Origin: Triticum aestivum
Taxonomy: Eukaryota > Streptophyta > Magnoliopsida > Poales > Poaceae
Direction: 5' to 3'
Length of the DNA stretch: 64,000 bases
NCBI RefSeq assembly: GCF_018294505.1
Contig: NC_057808.1
Span: 224,740,684-224,804,683 of the forward strand
Position numbers and translations under genes: made by a program. Below are positions 1 through 9,503 of this stretch, piece after piece (the stretch's first letter is position 1; each line of letters begins with the position of its first letter). The notes under the pieces were generated by a model. It did no database searches and was not told the DNA's origin. It saw nothing but the letters and a program-made list of their open reading frames with translations.

Positions 1-1
1 T

Positions 2-2389
2 AAGAAGTTATTAGCTAAATGGAAGCAGCAATCTCTTAATGCTAGAATGAAACCTGACCCTGCTTTTGCTACTTCACCTATCTGTGTTACTGATAAGGAT
101 TATGAATTCTCTGTTGATCCTGATATAATTACTTTGGTTGAATCTGATCCTTTTTATGGCTATGAATCTGAAACTGTTGTGGCACATCTTACCAAATTAA
201 ATGATATAGCCACCCTGTTCACTAATGATGAGAGAACTCGCTACTTTTATATCCTTAAAATATTTCCGTTCTCATTAAAGGGTGATGCTAAGATATGGTT
301 TAATTCTCTTGATCCTGGTTGTGTGCGTAGTCCCCAGGATATGATTTATTACTTCTCTGCTAAATATTTCCCTGCTCATAAGAAACAAGTTGTTTTAAGG
401 GAAATATATAACTTTGTGCAAATTGAAGAAGAGAGTCTCCCACAAGCTTGGGGGAGGCTTCTCCAATTATTTAATGCTTTACCTGATCATCCTCTTAAGA
501 AAAATGAAATACTTGATATCTTTTATAATGGACTAACCGATGCTACCAGAGGTTACCTGGATAGTTGTGCTGGTTCTGTTTTCAGGAAAAGAACACCGGA
601 TAAAGCTGAAATTCTATTGAATAATATGTTGACCAATGAAAATAACTGGACAATTCCTGAGCCTATTCCTAAGCCAACTCCGAAGAAGAGAGGTGTTCTA
701 TTTCTCAGTCCTGAAGATATGCAAGAGGCAAAGAAATCTATGAAGGAAAAAGGTATTAAAGCTGAAGATGTTAAGAATTTACCTCCTATTGAAGAAATAC
801 ATGGTCTTAATTTACCGTCTGTTGAAGAAATATATGATCTTAATTCATCACCTAGTGAAGAAACTCATGGTCTTGATAACCCGACACAGGTAGTAAAGGT
901 AAATTCTCTCTATAGATTTGATGAAGGTGATATTCCTCGTTATAAGTCTGCTAGACAATGCTTAGATGAGTTTGACAATTTTATTGTTAAACAAGAAAAC
1001 TTCAATGCTTATATTAGTAGACAATTGAAATATAATTCCGATACGCTTGAATACTTGGGTGACTATATGTCTAGAGTTAAAGGTGAACTGAAACTCATTA
1101 GTAAACATGCTTCTATGGTTACCACTCAAGTAGAACAAGTACTTAAAGTTCAGAATGATTTGCTCAATGAACTGAATAGTAAGAAAAATGATTACGCTGT
1201 TAGAGTGGCTACTAGAACTGGTAAAATGACTCAGGAACCTTTGTATCCTGAAGGCCATCCTAAGAGAATTGAGCAAGATTCTCAGAGAAATAATACAGAT
1301 GCACCTAGTCCTTCTAAAAGGAAGAAAAAGGAAAATGATAGGACCTTGCATGCTTCTAGTGAACCTATTGCTGAACCACCCGAGAATCCAAATGATATTT
1401 CTATTTCTGATGCTGAAGCACAATCTGGTAATGAACATGAACCTAGTAATAATGCTAATGATGATGTTCATGATGATGCTCAACCTAGTAATGATAATGA
1501 TGTAGAAGTTGAACCTGCTGTTGATCTTGATAACCCACAATCAAAGAATCAACGTTACGATAAGAGAGACTTTGTTGCTAGAAAACACGGTAAAGAAAGG
1601 GAGCCATGGGTTCAGAAACCCATGCCTTTTCCTCCCAAACCATCCAAGAAAAAGGATGATGAGGATTTTGAGCGCTTTGCTGAAATGATTAGACCTATCT
1701 TTTTGCGTATGCGATTAACTGATATGCTCAAAATGAATCCTTATGCTAAGTATATGAAAGAAATTGTTATGAATAAAAGAAAGATACTGGAAGCTGAAAT
1801 TTCCACCATGCTTGTTAATTATACTTTTACGGGTGGAATACCTAAGAAACTTGGAGATCCAGGAGTACCCACTATACCATGCTCCATTAAGAGAAACTAT
1901 GTTAAAACTGCTTTATGTGATCTTGGAGCCGGTGTTAGTGTTATGCCTCTCTCTTTATATCGTAGACTTGACTTGAATAAGTTGACACCTACTGAAATAT
2001 CTTTGCAAATGGCTGATAAATCAACTGCTATACCTATCGGTATTTGTGAGGATGTGCCTGTTGTAGTTGCAAACGTTACTATTTTAACGGACTTTGTTAT
2101 TCTTGATATTCCCGAGGACGATAGTATGTCTATTATTCTTGGAAGACCCTTTTTGAATACTTCAAGGGCTGTTATTGATTCCAACAAAGGAAATGTCACT
2201 TTTCATGTTAATGGTAATGAGCATACGGTACACTTTCCGAGGAAACAACCTCAAGTTCATAGTATCAACTCTATTGGAAAAGTTCCATCGATTAATTTTG
2301 GAGGTTTTGAATTTCCTCTTCCTACTGTCAAGAAGAAAGCTGATATTCTTATTATTGGGGATGTGCATATCCCCGTTGAGGTAACGTAG
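2..2389 (+). CDS. Athila/Sabrina-type gag-protease ORF, 5'-partial
   Basis: The frame is already open at base 2, so the true start lies upstream; the first ATG in view is at 47, giving 780 residues from there. Residues ~45-195 have the retrotransposon Gag pattern (AKIWFNSL, QAWGRLLQLF, DIFYNGL). Residues ~480-525 are low-complexity acidic. A retropepsin-like fold follows: DLGAGVSVMPLSLY at residue 625, where families normally show D-S/T-G-A or D-L-G-A, and ILGRPFL near 697. Gag should form the particle and the protease should process it. There is no reverse transcriptase or integrase before the stop, so this copy, and probably its family, is non-autonomous. The Athila lineage is inferred from the DLGA protease. 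It shares an element with the ORF at 3173 and the LTR at 3905. No frameshift is seen, so it is one of the best-preserved ORFs in the window. Confidence 0.85.
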   Translation, partial: KKLLAKWKQQSLNARMKPDPAFATSPICVTDKDYEFSVDPDIITLVESDPFYGYESETVVAHLTKLNDIATLFTNDERTRYFYILKIFPFSLKGDAKIWFNSLDPGCVRSPQDMIYYFSAKYFPAHKKQVVLREIYNFVQIEEESLPQAWGRLLQLFNALPDHPLKKNEILDIFYNGLTDATRGYLDSCAGSVFRKRTPDKAEILLNNMLTNENNWTIPEPIPKPTPKKRGVLFLSPEDMQEAKKSMKEKGIKAEDVKNLPPIEEIHGLNLPSVEEIYDLNSSPSEETHGLDNPTQVVKVNSLYRFDEGDIPRYKSARQCLDEFDNFIVKQENFNAYISRQLKYNSDTLEYLGDYMSRVKGELKLISKHASMVTTQVEQVLKVQNDLLNELNSKKNDYAVRVATRTGKMTQEPLYPEGHPKRIEQDSQRNNTDAPSPSKRKKKENDRTLHASSEPIAEPPENPNDISISDAEAQSGNEHEPSNNANDDVHDDAQPSNDNDVEVEPAVDLDNPQSKNQRYDKRDFVARKHGKEREPWVQKPMPFPPKPSKKKDDEDFERFAEMIRPIFLRMRLTDMLKMNPYAKYMKEIVMNKRKILEAEISTMLVNYTFTGGIPKKLGDPGVPTIPCSIKRNYVKTALCDLGAGVSVMPLSLYRRLDLNKLTPTEISLQMADKSTAIPIGICEDVPVVVANVTILTDFVILDIPEDDSMSIILGRPFLNTSRAVIDSNKGNVTFHVNGNEHTVHFPRKQPQVHSINSIGKVPSINFGGFEFPLPTVKKKADILIIGDVHIPVEVT

Positions 2390-3172
2390 TGTTATTCGAA
2401 ATTTCTCCGGTTCCATGTTATTCGGAATGAGTTTGTTAACAAGAGCTGATCAACCTTGTTAGTGGATTCCTTTTGATGAACATGAGATGGATGAAGTTAG
2501 AAGACACAACCTTCTGTACCGTCCTTTTACTTTCTGTTATTTAGTTGAAATAAAGTAAAAATATTATTTTCTGTCTGTTTTCTGAATTATCCGTGCAATA
2601 TAAAAATACCCCGAAAATAAAAGTTCTCCAAATGCCCTGCCAATTTAATATGATTTTTTCTGGATTATTGAGAATATATGGCACTGAGAACAAAGCAGGG
2701 GGAGCAAGCACCTGGCCACGAGGGTCCAGGGCGCGCCCACCCCTACAGGGCGCGCCCCCTGCCTCGTGGGCCCACAGTGGCTCCCCTCCACTTATTCCTG
2801 CACCCACACACTTCTTCTTCCTGCCAAAAAAATCACCATCCAGCTCAAGCATGAGTTCTAGCTCATTTTGCTGCTATTTTCGATCTCCTTGCTCAAAGCA
2901 CCTCTCACAAAACTGCTTGGGGGGATTGTTCCTTGGTATGTGACTCCTCCATTGGTCCAATTAGTTTTTGTTCTAGTGCTTTATTCATTGCAAATTTGTG
3001 CTGCCTAGGTGACCATGTTCTTGAGCTTGCATGTCAAATTTATATGGTTCCAAGTAGTTCTAATGCATGATATAGCCTCTAGGCACTTGTAGGAGTAGTT
3101 GCTATCAATTTTGTTGAGTTTGGTTTACTTTTATTTGAAGTTACTAAAAATTTCAGAATTTTTCAGAAAATA
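2390..3172 (+). other. Spacer between the two Sabrina-type ORFs, with LTR-U3-like block
   Basis: No coding sequence is seen. From about 2540 to 2850 the text resembles the U3/leader part of this element's own LTR. It has an AT-rich stretch and a GC block containing GCGCGCCCCC and CCTCGTGGGCCC. Bases 2750-2773 are identical over 24 nt to LTR positions 4066-4089. This could be an internal promoter for the downstream ORF or an old LTR remnant. Poly-pyrimidine and AT-rich text follows up to the ATG at 3173. Confidence 0.5.
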
Positions 3173-3907
3173 ATGAAGAGATTTTTGAGGGGCTCATCAA
3201 GCCGAAGCTCGAAGGAAAAGCAAGGTGAAGAAGCAGAGAGGCCCAAATATAACCTGCCTCGCACCACGGAGGTTTGTCCGTGTGAATGGCCTTCTGATGA
3301 TTTCTTGAGAGCAGCCGGGATTTATGATGATTTTTATGAATTGGCTGAGAATGCAGGCCTCACCGACTTCCTCTGCGACCAACGCGAACAGTATCTCTTA
3401 CTCACCAATACTTTTGTGCAAAACTTATATTATTATCCTAAGGAATCACCTCCTTCAGTAGAGTTTCATTTATATGATGTGGTTAAGAAGATGTCACTAT
3501 ATGAATTTTGCAGGGTTTGCAAAATACCTTTCGAGGGTAGTTTAGAGGAACCACATCGTAAAGATGTGGACGGGTTTATTGATACTATTACTGTAGGGGA
3601 AACTAGGAAGGTTTCTGATGCAAGAATCACTAGCATACATTTTCCTGTTTTACGCTACTTTGCAATATCTGCTAGTCGTTGCTTAATTGGTCGCGGAAAC
3701 TGTGGAAACCTTAGTGTTCCTGATATTATTATTTTGTTCCATGGTTTATTCTGTGATAACTCTGTTAGTATGGGCGGTATTATTGCCAAACGGTTAAGTC
3801 TAAACCATACAAAGGGCCCCATCTCCGTCGTATCTACTTTTCCAAACACTTTTGCCCTTGTTTTGGACTCTAACTTGCATGATTTTAATGGAACTAACCC
3901 GGACTGA
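3173..3907 (+). CDS. Second ORF of the Sabrina-type element (Athila-type plant transposon protein)
   Basis: This is a 244-residue ORF starting at ATG 3173. A basic, serine-rich N-terminus (about 25 residues) is followed by a globular region containing LLTNTFVQNLYYYP, SPPSVEFHLYDVVKKMSLYEFC, TSIHFPVLRYF and LSVPDIIILFHGLFCDN. This pattern matches my memory of the 'putative plant transposon protein' encoded by Athila-like elements; its function is unknown. No signal peptide or membrane segment is evident. Its position after gag-protease and directly before the 3' LTR is where Athila elements carry an env-like ORF, but nothing here looks like an envelope protein. The stop codon TGA at 3905-3907 is formed by the first three bases of the LTR, so coding runs to the LTR edge. 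Confidence 0.65.
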   Translation: MKRFLRGSSSRSSKEKQGEEAERPKYNLPRTTEVCPCEWPSDDFLRAAGIYDDFYELAENAGLTDFLCDQREQYLLLTNTFVQNLYYYPKESPPSVEFHLYDVVKKMSLYEFCRVCKIPFEGSLEEPHRKDVDGFIDTITVGETRKVSDARITSIHFPVLRYFAISASRCLIGRGNCGNLSVPDIIILFHGLFCDNSVSMGGIIAKRLSLNHTKGPISVVSTFPNTFALVLDSNLHDFNGTNPD

Positions 3908-5198
3908 TGCTGTTTTCAGCAGACTTTCCATGGTGTTATTTATGTGCAGAAACAAACGTTCTCAGAATGACCTGAAACTCCGAGGAACTTATTTTTGGAA
4001 AATATTAAAAATACTGGAAGAAGAATCCACGTCAGGGGGGCCTCCACCTGTCCACGAGGGTGGGGGCGCGCCCCCTGCCTCGTGGGCCCCCTGACGCTCC
4101 ACCTACCTCAACTCCAACTCCATATATTCGTGTTTGGGGAGAAAAATCAGAGAGAAGGATTCATCGCGTTTTATGATACGGAGCCGCCGCCAAGCCCTAA
4201 AACCTCTCGGGAGAGCTGATCTGGAGTCCCTTCGGGGCTCTGGAGAGGGGAATCCCTCGCCGTCGTCATCATCAACCATCCTCCATCACCAATTTCATGA
4301 TGCTCACCGCCGTGCGTGAGTAATTCCATCGTAGGCTTGCTGGACGGTGATGGGTTGGATGAGATTTATCATGTAATCGAGTTAGTTTTGTTAGGGTTTG
4401 ATCCCTAGTATCCACTATGTTCTGAGATTGATGTTGCTATGACTTTGCTATGCTTAATGCTTGTCACTAGGGCCCGAGTACCATGATTTCTGATCTGAAC
4501 CTATTATGTTTTCATGAATATATGTGAGTTCTTGATCCTATCTTGCAAGTCTATAGTCACCTACTATGTGTTATGATCCGGCAACCCCGAAGTGACAATA
4601 ATCGAGACCACTCCCGGTGATGAACGTAGTTTGAGGAGTTCATGTATTCACTATGTGTTAATGCTTTGGTCCGGTACTCTATTAAAAGGAGGCCTTAATA
4701 TCCCTTAGTTTCCGCTAGGATCCCGCTGCCACGGGAGGGTAGGACAAAAGATGTCATGCAAGTTCTTTTCCATAAGCACCTATGACTATATTCGGAATAC
4801 ATGCCTACATTACATTGATGAATTGGAGCTAGTTCTGTGTCACCCTATGTTATGACTCTTACATGATGAACCGCATCCGGCATAATTCTCCATCACCGAT
4901 CCAATGCCTACGAGCTTTTCACATATTGTTCTTCGCTTATTTACTTTTCCGTTGCTACTGTTACAATCACTACAAAACTCAAAAATATTACTTTTGCTAC
5001 CGTTACCGTTACTTCCATATTACTTTGCTACTAAATACTTTGCTGCAGATACTAAGTTATCCAGGTGTGGTTGAATTGACAACTCAACTGCTAATACTTG
5101 AGAATATTCTTTGGCTCCCCTTGTGTCGAATTAATAAATTTGGGTTGAATACTCTACCGTCAAAAACTGTTGCGATCCCCTATACTTGTGGGTTATCA
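3905..5198 (+). repeat. 3' LTR, Sabrina-type (1294 bp)
   Basis: It begins TGATGCTGTTTTCAGC and ends CTATACTTGTGGGTTATCA, with TG...CA termini. I recognise the sequence as the Triticeae gypsy family Sabrina. The GC-rich block at about 4030-4100 and the leader-like run GAGCCGCCGCCAAGCCC near 4171 fit U3 and R/U5. The 5' LTR lies outside the window, so the target-site duplication cannot be verified; the five bases to the right are GTACG. Confidence 0.85.
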
Positions 5199-6440
5199 GT
5201 ACGTCGCACGCGAGTGATCATCCTATATAGGACTACATACCACCGTCTGCATGCATGTGGCCCAAAGAGCTATTTGTGTGATGTTTGAATACGGAATGCA
5301 CAATTTTGATGTGGCACCATGTATATAGGAAACCAAAAAGTCCCCATAGAGAGCGTGAGGTTCATGACACGTGCCATGTGCCATATGTACGCCCCCATTC
5401 GACGCGTGGTATATATGTACTTCTACTGTATAGCACAAACCAAAAAAGAATCATTCCTTGATGATCAAATTAACCTCTCTCTCATTGGGTCAAAGTGATT
5501 GAGGACAACCTCGCATGCCCACGGATGGAAGCGCCACACGTGAGTGAGTTCCAATATATAGGGCAACCACCGCCTGCATGGTATTGCGTGATGTTTGAAT
5601 ACCAATATAATGTACAACTTTGATGTGGAGCCTGCGTGGGGAACCGAAAAGTCCCCACATGAAGCGAGGTTATGACACGCATATATATAGAGTATTCATG
5701 TTGCCCCCTCTTTGACATGTACATACTCCTATACCATGCATATACGTAACACAAACCAAAAAAACCATCCTTGTTGGTCAAATTAGCCTCTCTCTCGTTA
5801 TACGTTCAACTGGTCGACGACGACCTCATGGGCCCACAGAGAGAGGCACACGCGAGTGATGTCATAGGACAAAACCACTGCGTGCATGCGCCTGTGTGTT
5901 ATGTGATGTTTGAATACCCAATGCACAACTTTGACGTGGCACATGCTTCGCAAACCAGAAACACACTACACCACGATGCGTTTAGCCCCCCCCCCCCACT
6001 TCAACCCGGCAGGAGTGTGTGCGCACGTGCTCGAACTTTGATATGTAATCCCACCATGATCCACACCACACACATGCCAAGATGAATCCACCTTTTGGTC
6101 AAATTAATGCCTCTCGTTGTCGATGGAAACTAAAAGCCTTTGCGGGCTAACGAATGGGCACGTCGCTGATAATCGCACGAGGGAGAGTGTCTGAGAGGAC
6201 CACCAATGCATGCATGTGGCCCGAACATTATGTATGAAAGGGCTGTGTAATGCTTTAAATAACCAATTCACGACTTTGATGTGGCATATATGACTCACAA
6301 AATGATCAATAATCCCACACGGAGGTTCATGACTCGTAGTGTACTACCGGACCCCTCCCCCCACCCCCTACATAGACAGACACACACATCCCGCACCACC
6401 ACAACCACTCTGAGGCATGTCAAACTTTTTCTGCAGTGAA
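5199..6440. repeat. Diverged tandem array, about four units of ~310-345 bp
   Basis: A shared block recurs: ACGCGAGTGA or a variant, then CCACCG/CACTGC...TGCATG, then a GTGATGTTTGAATA-like motif, CACAACTTTGATGTGGCA and GAGGTTCATGAC. The motif ATGTTTGAAT or its degenerate form falls at 5281, 5591, 5906 and 6250, giving steps of 310, 315 and 344. AACCAAAAAA...GTCAAATTA(A/G)CCTCTCTCT recurs near 5439, 5755 and 6085. Units are strongly diverged and AT-rich with CACGTG/ACGCG boxes. No ORF persists across units. It lies upstream of the F-box gene; a role is unknown. Confidence 0.7.
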
Positions 6441-7846
6441 CATGTGACGAAATGCAGAGTCTCGTGTTATTTTTTAAAAACAAACATCATTCGACCGTTT
6501 TTATACGTTGATTGATTTCCTAGGGATTTAATGTGCAAAAATCAAATTTGAGCTACATGTGCACCAAAATGGGTTGCAAAATCATATGTGTCCCTGGGTG
6601 CATGTTTCCCTGTGCAAGAGATTTCAAAATATTGAGAATATATATTTTTTACATTCAGTAAATCCAAAACTTAGTTGAAATTCATGAAACTTATCGTGGT
6701 GTCATATATGGACACCCGTAGAGTGTGATATTATATTTTTTCGTCAACGAGACCCGTTTTGATATAATCTTCTTACAAACAGGAGATTATTAAAAACTGG
6801 CAACCAATATCTCATACGGATTATTTATTCGGACCTTGTGCGTTAGACCGTGCCATGCTTTAGTTAAGCAGTAAAGCAGCAGAAAATAAACCAAAAAATA
6901 TATGTGCTGCCACACGCTCCGTGTGCCGTGCGAGCAAGCGTGAGTTGACGGGACGCATGCAAGCAGTCCACCGCGCAGGCATACCGGGAGTCATGCATGC
7001 AGGTGTGCGTATTGACGGGAGGCGTGCGAGTAGCTATGTGAAATGATGGTAGGAATGGCAGAAGTCCGCTGCGCAGGCTCACCGGGAGGCGAGATAGCTT
7101 TTGACCACAGCCTGGCTTGCTCCCACTGGTCCGTATTAATTGCGCGGCTAAGCCGCCGGCCATAATAGGCAGCCGCACCACCGGTCCAAAGTGGTCACCA
7201 ACGTTTGGACTCTGGAGTGTATGAGGATGCTGCCGAAGCGCACCATCGGAGGGAGTGGCGATGCCGGGGCTGGTGAAGCACCCACGCAATGCGTGAAGCT
7301 GGGCATAGAGGTTGCCGTTGCTGCTGACGAGGTCTCGCCTGGGCAGCAACACGATCTTGACTTCATCGGCGCCGTCGTGCCCCCCCCAGCCAGAGCCGAA
7401 GGTCAACAGCAATTCTGGCAACGACTGCGACTTCGACGAAAAATCAGTTAGTCATCTATATACCCCTTTGTGCGGCACATATCATGTGTTTTCTCTGGTT
7501 AACCCCCCCCCCCCCCCGTCCCTCTATAATTTTTCTAGAATACAAATCCTATGGATATGTTCTCTCAGTCCATGAAATCAGAGTAATTAAGATCCGTTAG
7601 ATGCACGTAGTGTATTGATTGTTTGAATGTTATCCGTATAGAGTTAGTGATTAATTGTTTGTTCTGCACAAATGTTTTTTGCTAATAATCCTACTAGGGT
7701 TAGCTTGCATGCTAATAATTCATGGCCAGATCTTGAAAATTGATTTTGAATGTCCTACATATATGTTTGTGCCTTTTTTCTTCCTGATCTTGAGAATTGA
7801 TTTTGAATGTCCTACATGTTATGCCATTTTTTACTTTCAGATTGGT
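6441..7846. other. Region upstream of the F-box start; no confident gene
   Basis: AT-rich text to about 6880 includes a segment (6651-6790) resembling 47237-47370. A GC-richer part (6900-7450) has short open frames on both strands (for example 6864-7421 minus and 7191-7451 plus) that I cannot tie to any family. A repeated phrase GACGGGA(C/G)GC(A/G)TGC occurs at about 6957 and 7014. A C-run lies near 7503-7518. The stretch 7450-7840 is AT-rich and ends TTTTTTACTTTCAG, a good splice acceptor, so it may be a 5'UTR intron of the F-box gene. Confidence 0.4.
7729..7842 (+). repeat. 57-bp direct duplication in putative 5'UTR intron
   Basis: GATCTTGAAAATTGATTTTG at 7729 recurs as GATCTTGAGAATTGATTTTG at 7786, each followed by AATGTCCTACAT. 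Two imperfect 57-bp units end just before the putative acceptor at 7840. Confidence 0.75.
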
Positions 7847-7923
7847 ATGTACACAAATGAGGCTCCGGCCTACGCCGCCGCCGGATGTAGATCTTGGATC
7901 CGGCTGTGCGGCCAGAAGCTCCT
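7847..7923 (+). pseudogene. F-box gene, first coding exon, part 1 (N-terminus, cut by LTR)
   Basis: ATG 7847 lies seven bases after a pyrimidine-rich AG acceptor and opens MYTNEAPAYAAAGCRSWIRL. Reading is cut after 77 nt by the LTR starting TGATATC at 7924. If everything from 7924 to 45194 is removed, the split codon CT|C closes and the reading frame continues into the F-box exon at 45195 without a shift. Grass F-box/FBD proteins commonly carry a short variable N-terminus of this style before the F-box, which supports the join. The alternative is that the open frame is coincidental (one chance in three). Confidence 0.6.
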
Positions 7924-9503
7924 TGATATCTACTACGCAACTTTATTCTTGTAGACACGTGTTGGGCCTCCAAGCGCAGAGTTTTGTAGGACAGTAGTTA
8001 TTTTCCCTCAAGTGGATGACCTAAGGTTTATCAATCCGTGAGAGGTGTAGGATGAAGATGGTCTCTCTCAAACGACCCTGCAACCAAATACAAGAAATCT
8101 CTTGTGTCCCCAACACACCCAATACAATAGCAAATTGTATAGGTGCACTAGTTCGGCGAAGAGATGGTGATAAAAGTGTAATATGGATGGTAGAAATATA
8201 TTTTTATAATCTGAATAAATAAAGACAGCAAGGTAGCAGATAGTCAATGGCCACAAAAACGGTGTTTCAATGCTTAAAAACAAGGCCTAGGGTCCATACT
8301 TTCACTAGTGTAATATCTCAACAGTGCTAACGTAGTTGGATCATATGATTATCCCTCAAAGTACAATAAAGAATCACTCTCGAGTTCCTATTAGCGGAGA
8401 ACAAAAGATAGGAATTGTTTGTAGGGTACTAAGCCACCTCAAAGCTATTCTTTCCGATCGATCTATTCAAGAGTTCATACTAAAATAACACAAAGCTATT
8501 GTTTCCATTCGATCTATCCTAGAGTTCGTACTAGAATAACACCAAAGCATATTCATATTCATAATACTCAATCCACACAAAGAACTACAAGGAGACCCCA
8601 AAGTTTCTATCGCAGAAAAGATAATAAAAATGTGCATCAACCCCCTATGCATAGATTACCCCAATATCACCACGGGAATCCGCAAGTTTAGTGCCATAAC
8701 ATATGTCAAGTGAATCAATAAGATACCCCAATGTCACCTCAAGTATTCATACTGCAAGACATACATCATGTGATCTCAAATCTGAATATTCAATCTGACA
8801 TGACAAAACTTCAAAGGGTAAAGATTCAATTCATCACAACAAGAGTATAGAGGGGAGAAACATCATATGATCCGACTATATTAACAAAGCCCATGATATA
8901 GATCACGAGAGAGAGAGAGATTAATCACATAGCTACTGGTACAAACCGTCAGCCCCGAGGGTGGACTACTCCCTCCTCATCGTGGTGGCCGCTGGGATGA
9001 TGAAGATGGCCACCGGTGATGATTCCCCCCTCCGGCAGGGTGCCGGAACTGGTCTAGATTGGTTTTCGGTGGCTACGGAGCCTTGAGGCGGCGAAACTTC
9101 TGATCTAGGTTAACCCTGAAGGGTTTCGGAATATTTGGGAATATATAGTGCAAAGAAGGGGTGCGAGAGGCCACCGAGGTGGGCACAACCCACCTGCTCC
9201 CCAGGCGCGCCCTGGTTGGTTGTGCCCCCCTCGGGGCACCCCGCAGGTGCTGCTCGCCCATCGGGAGTCTTCTGGCCCATAAAAAGTCCACAAAAAGTTT
9301 CGTAGTGTTTGGACTCCGTTTAATATTGAGTTTCCGCGATGTAAAAAACAAGCAAAAAACAGCAACTGGCACTGGGCACTGGGTCAATAGGTTAGTCCCA
9401 AAAAATGATATAAAGTTGCTATAAAATGATTGTAAAACATCCAAGAATGATAATATATTGGCATGAATACTTTATAAATTATAGATACGTTGGAGACGTA
9501 TCA
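7924..9503 (-). repeat. Left LTR of level-1 element (1580 bp, sense-3' LTR)
   Basis: On the forward strand it runs from TGATATCTACTACGC to GATACGTTGGAGACGTATCA. The reverse complement resembles the solo LTR at 61779-63393 along its length. On the sense strand an ACTATATATTCCC box near 9140-9150 is a plausible TATA element. Short GA repeats lie near 8908. Open frames around 9073-9444 are LTR shadows. Confidence 0.8.

Noticed and set aside
962..1540. 192-codon minus-strand open frame within the Sabrina-type gag
   Set aside because: Low-complexity I/F/R-rich shadow of a strong plus-strand coding frame.
5199..6440. Spaced repeats considered as a CRISPR-like array
   Set aside because: Units are 310-345 bp and diverged along their length, in plant nuclear DNA; it is an ordinary tandem array.
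6864..7421. 185-codon minus-strand open frame near the F-box start
   Set aside because: No recognisable domain, atypical composition and overlap with equally open plus-strand frames; left as unassigned.
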